A DNA stretch of 64,000 nt from Branchiibius sp. NY16-3462-2. GTDB lineage: Bacteria; Actinomycetota; Actinomycetes; Actinomycetales; Dermatophilaceae. The position numbers were made by a program, and so were the translations under genes. Position 1 is the stretch's first letter. Each line of letters starts with the position of its first letter. The DNA lies in NCBI RefSeq assembly GCF_001594145.1, contig NZ_LVCF01000033.1, positions 1 through 64,000 of the forward strand. The letters run 5' to 3'. Shown piece by piece: positions 43,184 through 51,750 of this stretch. The notes under the pieces were generated by a model. It made no database searches. It was not told the origin of the DNA and saw nothing but the letters and a program-made list of their open reading frames with translations.

Positions 43184-44290
43184 TCAGCCGAAGCGGCCCT
43201 CGTCGGTTCCGAACGGCAACGTCGGGGTGCCCGCGGAGGTCGGCAACGTGGGCTCGGGAGGGGTCAGACCCAGATGCTCCCACGCCTTGTCAGACGCGGC
43301 CCGGCCCCGCGGCGTACGCACCAGATAACCCTCGCGCACCAGGTAGGGCTCCACGACAGTCTCGACCGTGTCCGGCTCCTCACCGACGGCGATGGCCAGG
43401 GTGGTCAGACCGACCGGGCCACCGGCAAACCGCTTGCACAACGCCTCCAGGACGCCCCGGTCCAGGCGGTCCAGACCGCTGACGTCGACGTCGAACAGCG
43501 CGAGGGCGGTACGGGCGGCATCCAGGTCGACCACCCCGTTGCCGTGCACCTGCGCGTAGTCGCGCACCCGGCGCAGCAACCGGTTGGCGATGCGGGGGGT
43601 GCCGCGGGAGCGGGAGGCAATCTCACTGATGCCGTCCGGTGTGGCGTCCACGCCGAGCAGGGCGGCGCTGCGGTGCAGGATCGTGGCCAGATCCGCGCCG
43701 GAGTAGTAGTCCAGATGCCCGGTGAAACCGAACCGGTCGCGCAACGGCGCCGGCAGCAGACCGGACCGGGTCGTGGCCCCGACCACCGTGAACGGCGGCA
43801 GCTGCAACGGAATGGCGGTGGCGCCGGGCCCCTTGCCGACGATGATGTCGACCCGGAAGTCCTCCATCGCCAGGTAGAGCATCTCCTCGGCCGGGCGCGC
43901 CATCCGGTGGATCTCATCCAGGAACAGCACCTCGCCCTCGGCCAGAGAGGACAGGATCGCCGCAAGGTCACCGGCGTGCTGGATCGCCGGGCCGCTGGTG
44001 ATCCGGATCGGCTGCTCCAGCTCGGCGGCGATGATCATGGCCAGGCTGGTCTTGCCCAGCCCGGGCGGTCCGGACAACAGCACGTGGTCCGGCGGGGCGC
44101 CCCTGCGCCGCGCAGCCTCCAGGACGAGCGCGAGTTGGGAGCTGACCCGGGGCTGACCGGGGAAATCGGCCAGCCGCTTGGGTCGCAGAGCCGCCTCGAC
44201 CCGGCGCTCGTCGTCGTTGCCGCCGGGATCGACGACCCGGGCGGTCGCGTCGATCGAGCCGTCCTGGAAGGAGTCGTCGTACTCGTCCAT
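43184..44290 (-). CDS. ruvB: Holliday junction helicase RuvB
   Basis: This 368-residue AAA+ motor drives branch migration with RuvA. Walker A is SGPPGLGKTSLAM, Walker B is LFLDEIHRM, and sensor and arginine-finger regions appear in GATTRSGLLPAPLRDRFG. A winged-helix domain closes the protein (PRGRAASDKAWEHL). It abuts ruvA directly. Confidence 0.97.
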   Translation of the reverse strand: MDEYDDSFQDGSIDATARVVDPGGNDDERRVEAALRPKRLADFPGQPRVSSQLALVLEAARRRGAPPDHVLLSGPPGLGKTSLAMIIAAELEQPIRITSGPAIQHAGDLAAILSSLAEGEVLFLDEIHRMARPAEEMLYLAMEDFRVDIIVGKGPGATAIPLQLPPFTVVGATTRSGLLPAPLRDRFGFTGHLDYYSGADLATILHRSAALLGVDATPDGISEIASRSRGTPRIANRLLRRVRDYAQVHGNGVVDLDAARTALALFDVDVSGLDRLDRGVLEALCKRFAGGPVGLTTLAIAVGEEPDTVETVVEPYLVREGYLVRTPRGRAASDKAWEHLGLTPPEPTLPTSAGTPTLPFGTDEGRFG

Positions 44291-44887
44291 CTATCGCCCC
44301 AGCCGGCGCAGCGCCGCCCGCAGTGTCTCGGCGACGTCCAGTCCGTCGGTCTCCGCGGTGACCGCTGCGACCGCGTCACCGGCCTGCTTGGCGTTCCACC
44401 CCAACCCGACGAGGGCCTCGACGACCTGGTCCTGATCGGTGGTGAGGGCAGGAGCAACGGAGGGTACGGCGCCCGCCTGGCCCGCGGGCGCGCCGACTTT
44501 GTCCTTGAGTTCCAGGACGATCCGCTCGGCACCCTTCTTGCCGATGCCGGGGACCTTGGTCAGGGTGGTGACGTCGCTGCCGGCGATGGCCAACCGCAAC
44601 GGGTCCGGTGCGTGCACCGCAAGCATGGCCAGCGCCAGGCGGGGTCCGACCCCGGAGACCGTCTGCACCAGCTCGAACAGGTCGCGCTCGGCAGCGGTCT
44701 CGAAGCCGAACAGGGTGAGCGAGTCCTCCCGCACGACCAGTGAGGTGGACAACCGCACCGAGGCGCCGGCACGCGTCGACGACGCCGCCGCGGGAGTGGT
44801 GTGAACCAGCAGTCCGACTCCCCCGACCTCCACCACGACATGGTCCAGTCCTGCGGACAGCACCGTGCCGGACAGGGATGCGATCAT
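44291..44887 (-). CDS. ruvA: Holliday junction-binding protein RuvA
   Basis: A subunit of about 198 residues that binds four-way DNA junctions and loads RuvB. It starts MIASLSGTV at ATG 44887, overlapping the ruvC stop (ATGA). Helix-hairpin-helix motifs are VSGVGPRLALAML and VPGIGKKGAERIVLEL. Domain III at the C-terminus contains ALVGLGWNAKQA. There is no gap to ruvB. Confidence 0.96.
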   Translation of the reverse strand: MIASLSGTVLSAGLDHVVVEVGGVGLLVHTTPAAASSTRAGASVRLSTSLVVREDSLTLFGFETAAERDLFELVQTVSGVGPRLALAMLAVHAPDPLRLAIAGSDVTTLTKVPGIGKKGAERIVLELKDKVGAPAGQAGAVPSVAPALTTDQDQVVEALVGLGWNAKQAGDAVAAVTAETDGLDVAETLRAALRRLGR

Positions 44888-45405
44888 CGCGCGGCCCGCT
44901 GCATGGCGACGGCCTGGGCGATCCGGTCCTGCGCAGCGCCCCGCCACAGGTGACAGATGGCCAGGGCAATGGCATCGGCCGCGTCCGCCGGTTTGGGCGC
45001 GACCTGCAGCCGCAGGATGCGCGTGACCATCGCCGTGACCTGGTTCTTGTCGGCCCGGCCGTTACCGGTCACGGCCGCTTTGACCTCCGATGGCGTGTGC
45101 ATCGCCAACGGCAGACCGCGCCGGGCCGCCGCCAGCATCGGGACGGCCGACGCCTGCGCGGTGCCCATGATTCCTTTGATGTTGGCCTTGGCGAAGACCC
45201 GCTCGACCGCGACCGCGTCCGGGCGGAGCCGCTCCAGCCAGTCGTCGATCTCGGTCTGCAGCGTCAGCAGCCGCAGCGCCGGCTCCTGGTCGATCGGCGT
45301 ACGCACCACACCCACCTCGACCAACCGAAGTGGCGTCCCGAGCCCGCCCTCGACCACGCCCAGCCCACATCGGGTCAGACCCGGGTCGACCCCGAGAACT
45401 CGCAC
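44884..45405 (-). CDS. ruvC: Holliday junction endonuclease RuvC
   Basis: This 173-residue RNase H-fold resolvase cuts Holliday junctions symmetrically. Catalytic acidic residues are visible: Asp7 in GVDPGLTRCG, Glu in AVERVF and Asp in AADAIALAI. GTG 45405 is preceded by GGGAG. It is the first gene of ruvC-ruvA-ruvB. The 172 bases upstream hold no gene. Confidence 0.96.
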   Translation of the reverse strand: MRVLGVDPGLTRCGLGVVEGGLGTPLRLVEVGVVRTPIDQEPALRLLTLQTEIDDWLERLRPDAVAVERVFAKANIKGIMGTAQASAVPMLAAARRGLPLAMHTPSEVKAAVTGNGRADKNQVTAMVTRILRLQVAPKPADAADAIALAICHLWRGAAQDRIAQAVAMQRAAR

Positions 45406-45577
45406 GCGCCACTCCCATCGATACGAACAGGTGTTCGCTTCACGCTACCTGGGCAGGCGGCCCACACGGGTCAGCGACGCGCCGACTCAGTCGTGCCCAA
45501 TTGGACCGACTCCTTGTGCTCGCTCTCCGGCCGCGTGCTCGCAAGCTCGCCCACAACCTCCGGCTCACCCAGCGTCG

Positions 45578-46333
45578 TCAGTCCTCTTCAAGCTCCGCCA
45601 GGACCTCATCCGACACATCACCGTTGGCGTAAACGTTCTGCACGTCGTCGCTGTCCTCGAGAGCCTCGATGACGCGGAACATCTTCTTCGCGCCGTCGAC
45701 GTCCAGCGGGACCTCCATCGTGGGCAGCCAGGATGCCTCGGCGGAGTCGTAGTCAACGTCCGCCGCCTGCAGCGCCTCGCGGACGCCCACGAAATCGGTT
45801 GCCTCCGAGACGATTTCGAAGGACTCCCCCAGGTCGTTGACTTCCTCGGCGCCTGCGTCGAGGACGATCTCCAGGATGTCGTCCTCGCTCTTGCCCTCCT
45901 TGGGCACCAGGACGACGCCCTTGCGGTGGAAGAGGTAGGCGACCGAGCCGCTGTCGGCCATCGAGCCGCCGTTCTTCTGCAGGGCAGTGCGCACCTCGGC
46001 CACGGCGCGGTTCTTGTTGTCGGTGAGGCACTCGATCAGCAGGGCCACCCCGCCGGGCGCGTAGCCCTCGTAGGTCAGCGCGAGGTATTCAGCGCCGCCG
46101 GCCTCTGCACCGGAGCCACGTTTGACCGCGCGGTCGATGTTGTCGTTGGGGACCGAGGATTTCTTGGCCTTCTGGATGGCGTCGTACAGCGTCGGGTTGC
46201 CCGCCGGGTCGCCGCCGCCGGAGCGGGCCGCGACCTCGATGTTCTTGATCAGCTTGGCGAACAACTTGCCGCGCTTGGCGTCGATCGCCGCCTTCTTGTG
46301 CTTGGTTGTCGCCCACTTGGAGTGACCACTCAT
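45578..46333 (-). CDS. yebC: YebC/PmpR family protein (TACO1-type)
   Basis: This 251-residue protein belongs to a family described as transcription regulators and, more recently, as factors that help ribosomes through difficult sequences. The opening SGHSKWATTKHKKAAIDAKR is diagnostic, with PNDNIDRAVKRG and EGYAPGGVALLIECLTDNKN following. AGGAAG lies upstream of the ATG. Its usual position is just upstream of ruvC, as here. Confidence 0.95.
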   Translation of the reverse strand: MSGHSKWATTKHKKAAIDAKRGKLFAKLIKNIEVAARSGGGDPAGNPTLYDAIQKAKKSSVPNDNIDRAVKRGSGAEAGGAEYLALTYEGYAPGGVALLIECLTDNKNRAVAEVRTALQKNGGSMADSGSVAYLFHRKGVVLVPKEGKSEDDILEIVLDAGAEEVNDLGESFEIVSEATDFVGVREALQAADVDYDSAEASWLPTMEVPLDVDGAKKMFRVIEALEDSDDVQNVYANGDVSDEVLAELEED

Positions 46334-46430
46334 GTCCCTGACACCGCTTCCTCGTGATCGCGCGCCGGCCGATCCGCGCCGGAGCGTGGCTCAGTCTAAA
46401 GGGAACGGCGGGGCGGGACCGCGTCAGCAC

Positions 46431-49400
46431 TCAGTAGACGTCACGCGCGTAGCGCCGCTGGTTGGACAACTCGCGCAACCAGTCCTGGGCCTGGTGGGCA
46501 CCCATCCGGCCGTGTTCGACCGCCACCGAGCACAGCGCTGCCTCGACGTCGGGAGCCATCCGGGACTTGTCACCGCAGATGTAGACGTGCGCGCCCTGCT
46601 CCAGCCATTGCCACATGGTTTCGCCGTGCTGGCGGATCCGGTCCTGCACGTAGATCTTGCGACTGGTGTCGCGGGAGAACGCGGTGTCCAACCTGGTCAG
46701 CGTGCCGTCCGCGAGCAACTCCCCCCATTCGTCCCGGTAGTAGAAGTCGGTGGCCTCGTGCTGCTCGCCGAAGAGCAACCAGTTGCTCCCGTCGTGCCCG
46801 GCCGCCCGGCGCTCGCGCAGGAAACCACGGAACGGTGCCACACCGGTGCCGGGACCGATCATGATCGCCGGGGCGGACCGGTCCGCGGGCGGGCGGAAGT
46901 GCCGTTGCCGCTGGACGTAGATGCTCACCGATTCGTCGGCGCGATCGGCCAGGTACGTCGAGCACACCCCGCCACGGCGCGATCTCGCCCCCTGGAAGCG
47001 CACCACCGAGCAGGTGATCTCCACCCGCCGCGGATCCTCCTGGGCGCTGGAGGAGATGGAGTACTGCCGGGCGGTCAGGCCGTCGAGAACCTCCAACCAT
47101 TCCGCGCCGGTCGCGCGGACGGGGTGCTCGTGCAGGAGGTCGACCAGTTGCCGACCCCACCGCCACCGGGTGAAGGCCTCGCTGTCCAACCGGCTGGCGC
47201 TCTGCAGTTCCTCGTCCCCGCGGCGTTCGGCGATGAACGCCACCACCTGCGGAGTGATCGAACAGATCTCCAGGCGCGTCGCCAGCGCGTCGGCCAGTAG
47301 GAGGCCGGCGCCGTTCACGCTCACGTGCTCGTCGCCGTTCAGGCCGCACACGGTCAGGAACTCCTCGACGTACGCCGGGTTGTTGTGCGGCAGCACCGCG
47401 AGAGCGTCGCCTGCCTCGTAGCTGAGGGTGCCGGCGGGCAGGTCGAACGCCACGCGGCGTACTTCCTTGGCTGAACCCTCCTGCCCCAGAACGGGATTGG
47501 CCAGTAGCCGGGCCTCCAGCGGGTTCTTCCTCCCGTACGCCGGTCGCTGGCTCCCGCTCGCCGCTGCCCCTTCCGCGGTGCGCTCGTGGGCGGTTGCTGC
47601 CCCACCGTGCGGCACCCGGCCGGATGCTCGCAGTGCTCCCACGACGGTCGTCACCCAGGCCTGCGCGGCCGCGTCGTAGTCCGGCGGGCACTCCCCGCGC
47701 TGCGTCAACCGAGTCCCGCCGACCTCGCCCAGCCGCTCGTCGAGAGCCCGCCCGAACCCGCAGAACGACCGGTAGGCGGGATCACCGAAGGCCAACACGG
47801 CGTACTGCAACGTGCCGAGGGTCGGGTGGTCCGCGCTGCGCAGGAAGTCCACGAAATCCCTTGCGTCATCGGGCGGTTCGGCATCGCCGGTGGTGCTGGT
47901 GACGAAGAGGACGGTCCCGGCCAGGTGAGCAGTCGTCAGGGCGGCCATGTTGACGGGAACCGCCCGCACGCCGCTATCTGCCAACTGCTGCACCAACTCC
48001 GGCACGTAGTCCTCGACGGTGCCGGTCTGGGAGGCCCACGCGATCTGGACCGCGCCCTTGTCCACCGGCGCCGCGTCGACCGCGGGCGCTGGTGCCGCGA
48101 TGGCGGACGGCACCAGGGAGGGTTCGAGCCGCACGCTGCACACCTTGAACTCCGGTTGCAGTGACAGCGGATCCGTGGCGTCGTTGGTCAACGCGTTGAT
48201 CGAGAGCAGATCGCCGTACTCGTCGCCCCAGTGCATCGGAACGAAGCACGAGCCCTCCCGGACCCGGTCACTGCTCAACGCCGGGAGCACCGCTTCACCC
48301 CGGCGGGTCGTCAGGCGGACCGGCGATCCGTCGGCCAGTTGCAACCGGGCGGCGTCGCTGGGATGGATCTCCACGAACGGAGCCGGGTTCAGCCGGTTGA
48401 GGGTCGGAACCTTGCCGGTCTTGGTCATGGTGTGCCACTGGTGGGCCAACCGGCCGGTGTTGAGGACCATGGGGAACTCGTCGTCGGGCAACTCCGCCGG
48501 CGGCAGGTGCGGACGGGCCAGGAAGGCGGCCCGGCCGTCGGGGCGTGGGAAGGCGACGGCCGGGATCGAGCCGTCCGAACGGGCCAACAGGGTCTGGCTG
48601 CGACCATCGTTGAGGTAGCGGATCGGATGGCGCTGCTGCGTGTCCGCCGGCGGGCTGGGCCACTGGATCGGCTGCTCGCGCAACCGGTCGTAGGTGATGC
48701 CCCGCAGGTCGTATCCCGTTGCGGGATTGTGGAATTCGCGTAGCTCGTCGAAAATCTGCTCGGCGGTGGTGTAGTCGAAACCGGGGTAGCCCATGCGTTG
48801 GGCCACTTGCGCGATCAACCACCAGTCGGGGCGGGCGTCGCCCGGAGCCTCGGCGAAGGGTTGGCCCAGGTTGAGCGTGCGTTCGGAGTTGACCAGCACG
48901 CCCTCCGATTCAGCCCACAGGGACGCTGGGAGCGTGATATCGGCGTACCTGATGGTCTCGTTGCGCTCATAAGCGTCTTGGACGATCACCAGCTCGCAGC
49001 GCTCGAGCGCTTCGATGACGGTGGCCCGGTTGGCCACGGAGTGCACCGGGTTGGTGCAGATCACCCAGGCGGCCTTGATCTGGCCGGCGGCCATGTCCCG
49101 GAACATCTCGATGGTGCCGCGGCCGATCTCGGTGCGGATTGTGCCGTCGGACAACCCCCACTCGCGCTCGCAGTAGGAGCGGTCGTCCGCGTCGAGTACC
49201 GATCGCTGACCGGGCAGGCCCGGTCCCATGTAACCCATCTCCCGGCCACCCATCGCGTTGGGCTGGCCGGTCAGGGAGAACGGTCCGCTGCCGGGACGCA
49301 GGATCGCACCGGTCGCCAGATGCAGGTTGCAGATGACGTTGGTGCTCCAGGTGCCGTGCGTCGACTGGTTCAGGCCCATCGTCCAGCAGGTCATCCAGTC

Positions 49401-50258
49401 GGCCGACTCGCCGATCCAGGTAGCGGCGGTGCGCAGGTCATCGACCGCCAGGCCGGTCAGGTCCGCAACGCGCTCGACGGGATAGTCGGCGAGCAGGTCC
49501 ACCACCTCCGGCCAGCCGGTGGTGTGCTCGGCGATGAACTGGTGGTCGACGGCGTCGGCGTCGACCAGCAACCGCAGCAGGCCGTTGAGCAGCGCCAGGT
49601 CGGTGCCCGGTGCGATCTGCAGGTGCAGGTTCGCCGCCTCGGCGGTGCGGGTACGTCGTGGGTCGACGACGATCAGCCGGGCACCTGCCGCCACCCGCTG
49701 CATCATCCGCAGGAAGAGGATCGGATGCGCGTCGGCCATGTTGGAGCCGATGACCAGGAACAGGTCGGCGTGGTCGAAGTCGTCGTAGGAGCCGGGCGGC
49801 CCGTCGGCGCCGAGGGACTGTTTGTAACCGGTTCCGGCGCTGGCCATGCACAACCGGGAGTTGGACTCCAGGTTGGTGGTGCGCACGAACCCCTTGGCCA
49901 ATTTCGTTGCCAGGTATTGCGATTCGAGGGACATCTGCCCCGACACGTAGATTCCGACGGCGTCCGGACCGTGCTCGTCGATGGCCGCGCGCAGACCCGC
50001 CGCAGCAGCATCCAGGGCGTCGTCGAGACCGACTGAGGCCCGTTGCGCTGTGCGATCCGGCCGCCGACTCGCGCTGGCCATCCGGCCACCGCCACGCATC
50101 AGTTCCAGCGTCGTGGTGCCTTTGGTGCACAGCCGTCCGGCGTTGGCCGGATGGTCCGGTCGGCCGGCCAACGTCGGTGCCGCGTCACCGTCCCGGCGGA
50201 CCGTCAGCCCGCAGCCGACACCGCAGTAGCCGCAGACACTGTGGACCTCGGTGCTCAC
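46431..50258 (-). CDS. fused assimilatory nitrate reductase/flavodoxin-FNR protein
   Basis: A 1275-residue protein fusing two enzymes. Residues 1-680 are a NapA/NasA-type molybdopterin nitrate reductase: [4Fe-4S] ligands Cys9, Cys12, Cys16 and Cys44, a probable Mo ligand Cys137 in SRLCMAS, and a C-terminal dinucleotide-binding domain. Residues about 730-880 are a flavodoxin (IAWASQTGTVEDY, TSTTGDAEPPDD). Residues 905-1275 are a CysJ/CPR-type FAD and NAD(P)H module (RQYSISSS, IGPGTGVAPFRGF, YICGDKSRMA). It should pass NADPH electrons through FAD, FMN and Fe-S to the Mo site. It is last in the nirB-nirD-hemD operon. Confidence 0.93.
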   Translation of the reverse strand: MSTEVHSVCGYCGVGCGLTVRRDGDAAPTLAGRPDHPANAGRLCTKGTTTLELMRGGGRMASASRRPDRTAQRASVGLDDALDAAAAGLRAAIDEHGPDAVGIYVSGQMSLESQYLATKLAKGFVRTTNLESNSRLCMASAGTGYKQSLGADGPPGSYDDFDHADLFLVIGSNMADAHPILFLRMMQRVAAGARLIVVDPRRTRTAEAANLHLQIAPGTDLALLNGLLRLLVDADAVDHQFIAEHTTGWPEVVDLLADYPVERVADLTGLAVDDLRTAATWIGESADWMTCWTMGLNQSTHGTWSTNVICNLHLATGAILRPGSGPFSLTGQPNAMGGREMGYMGPGLPGQRSVLDADDRSYCEREWGLSDGTIRTEIGRGTIEMFRDMAAGQIKAAWVICTNPVHSVANRATVIEALERCELVIVQDAYERNETIRYADITLPASLWAESEGVLVNSERTLNLGQPFAEAPGDARPDWWLIAQVAQRMGYPGFDYTTAEQIFDELREFHNPATGYDLRGITYDRLREQPIQWPSPPADTQQRHPIRYLNDGRSQTLLARSDGSIPAVAFPRPDGRAAFLARPHLPPAELPDDEFPMVLNTGRLAHQWHTMTKTGKVPTLNRLNPAPFVEIHPSDAARLQLADGSPVRLTTRRGEAVLPALSSDRVREGSCFVPMHWGDEYGDLLSINALTNDATDPLSLQPEFKVCSVRLEPSLVPSAIAAPAPAVDAAPVDKGAVQIAWASQTGTVEDYVPELVQQLADSGVRAVPVNMAALTTAHLAGTVLFVTSTTGDAEPPDDARDFVDFLRSADHPTLGTLQYAVLAFGDPAYRSFCGFGRALDERLGEVGGTRLTQRGECPPDYDAAAQAWVTTVVGALRASGRVPHGGAATAHERTAEGAAASGSQRPAYGRKNPLEARLLANPVLGQEGSAKEVRRVAFDLPAGTLSYEAGDALAVLPHNNPAYVEEFLTVCGLNGDEHVSVNGAGLLLADALATRLEICSITPQVVAFIAERRGDEELQSASRLDSEAFTRWRWGRQLVDLLHEHPVRATGAEWLEVLDGLTARQYSISSSAQEDPRRVEITCSVVRFQGARSRRGGVCSTYLADRADESVSIYVQRQRHFRPPADRSAPAIMIGPGTGVAPFRGFLRERRAAGHDGSNWLLFGEQHEATDFYYRDEWGELLADGTLTRLDTAFSRDTSRKIYVQDRIRQHGETMWQWLEQGAHVYICGDKSRMAPDVEAALCSVAVEHGRMGAHQAQDWLRELSNQRRYARDVY

Positions 50259-51376
50259 GAGGACTCCTGCACCACATCGAGGCGGTAGCCGCGCTTGACC
50301 ACGGTCTTCACGACCCGCAGGTTGCCCAGGCTCTCCCGCAGCCGTGCGACGGCCACTTCGGCGGCATGGGGGTCGGCCGAGTCACCGGGCAACACCTCCA
50401 GCAGGTCTTCGCGGGAGGCGACGGCACCCGGTCGGGAGGCCAGGAGTCGCAAGACCTCCAGCCCGCTCGGGGAGATCGGCAGAACCACGTGGTCCAGGGT
50501 CGCGGCCGAGGCGCGTACCCGCAGCTGCCCGTCGACCACCTCGGTCGCGTGGTCCTCGTCGCTGTAGAACAGGACGACGGCCCGGATGAGGGCTCCCAGC
50601 CGGCCCCGATCAGGCACCAGCGGCGACAATTTGGCCGCCACCAGTGGTGCCGCGGTGATCGGTCCGACCGTTGCCACCAGCAGCCGGTCGGCCGCTACGA
50701 GGGCCTGGACGTCCCCCAGGACACCGCAGTCCTGCGCTTCCTGGATCCAGGCGGCTGCCGCCGGCGCCGAGGTGAAGGTAACGCAATCGAACTGTCCCGC
50801 AGCGGTTTCCAGGATCGAGCGGCGCAGAGCGTCCGGATCCGGAGGCGGTCCCCAGCGATAGATGACCAGGGTCGTCACCGTTGCTCCGGCATCGGTCAGC
50901 GTGCCGGTCAGACCGTCGTCACCGGCCCCGTGTTGTTGGATGAAGATGCGTTGGTCCTCGACCCCCTCGGCGACCAGGAACTCCCCCATCTCGGCAGACG
51001 TCTCCGACTCGGCGACCCAGTCCGGGCTGAGCCCGGCGGCCTGGATAGCGCCGCGCGCCTTCGGGCCACGGGCGACGATCCGCGCCTGGCGCAGCGCCTT
51101 CTCCAGTTGCGGTAGCAGACCCGCCGTCTCAGCAGTCTCCAGCCAGCTGCTGAAGCCGACGCCGGTGGTAACCACCACGATGTCGGCGGGGTTCTTAATC
51201 AGCGCCCGGCTGCGCGCGATGAGGGAGGGCTCGTCGATGTGCGACTCCACGCCCAGCGCAGGTGCTACCTCGACCTGGGCACCGCGACGCTGCAGCGCGC
51301 TGGCCAGATCGGCCGAACGCCGTTGTGCCGTCACCAGAATGCGGGTGCCGGCGAGCACTGGCGGGTGGGAGTTCAT
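50255..51376 (-). CDS. uroporphyrinogen-III synthase-like protein with winged-helix regulator domain
   Basis: A 373-residue two-domain protein. Residues 1-270 resemble HemD (TAQRRSADLASALQRRGAQV, DCVTFTSAPAAAAW). Residues about 285-370 form an OmpR-type winged helix (ISPSGLEVLRLLASRPGAV, VAVARLRESLGN, VVKRGYRLD). Similar fusions sit near nitrite reductase in actinobacteria, including Mycobacterium. It may supply uroporphyrinogen III for siroheme, regulate the operon, or both. It overlaps nirD and the nitrate reductase gene by four bases each. Confidence 0.88.
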   Translation of the reverse strand: MNSHPPVLAGTRILVTAQRRSADLASALQRRGAQVEVAPALGVESHIDEPSLIARSRALIKNPADIVVVTTGVGFSSWLETAETAGLLPQLEKALRQARIVARGPKARGAIQAAGLSPDWVAESETSAEMGEFLVAEGVEDQRIFIQQHGAGDDGLTGTLTDAGATVTTLVIYRWGPPPDPDALRRSILETAAGQFDCVTFTSAPAAAAWIQEAQDCGVLGDVQALVAADRLLVATVGPITAAPLVAAKLSPLVPDRGRLGALIRAVVLFYSDEDHATEVVDGQLRVRASAATLDHVVLPISPSGLEVLRLLASRPGAVASREDLLEVLPGDSADPHAAEVAVARLRESLGNLRVVKTVVKRGYRLDVVQESS

Positions 51377-51750
51377 CCGGCGTCGGACGGTGCGAGCACC
51401 CAGACTTGGTTATCGCGGATCTGGACCGGCCATACCGGCAACGCCTGCGTCGGGTCGTCGAGGCACTCACCGGTCTGCAGGCTGAACGTCTGCTTGTGCA
51501 GCGGGGAGGCCACGGTCGGCACCCCTGCCCTGCTGCCGACCAGCCCGCGGGCCATCACGTTGGCCCCGGTGAACGGGTCGCGGTGCCCGACGGCGTAGAC
51601 CGCGTCGTCGCTGCATCGGAACAGCGCTACCTGCTGTCCGCCGACCAGCGCGGCCGACCCTCGATCGATCCACAGATCATCGACGGCACAGACCTGCGTC
51701 CATGTGCCGGCCGTCTGGGTGTCCGTTGCCGCAGTATCCACGGTGGTCAC
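51373..51750 (-). CDS. nirD: nitrite reductase (NADH) small subunit
   Basis: This 125-residue Rieske-fold small subunit partners NirB. It contains RDPFTGANVMARGLVG-like and SPLHKQTFSLQTGECLDDP segments typical of NirD. The Rieske Cys/His ligands are absent, as is normal for NirD. Start and stop overlap nirB and the hemD-like gene by four bases. Confidence 0.94.
   Translation of the reverse strand: MTTVDTAATDTQTAGTWTQVCAVDDLWIDRGSAALVGGQQVALFRCSDDAVYAVGHRDPFTGANVMARGLVGSRAGVPTVASPLHKQTFSLQTGECLDDPTQALPVWPVQIRDNQVWVLAPSDAG

Noticed and set aside
40790..44743. Long plus-strand open frames opposite secD, yajC, ruvB and ruvA
   Set aside because: All mirror well-supported minus-strand genes and lack recognisable motifs or ribosome binding sites.
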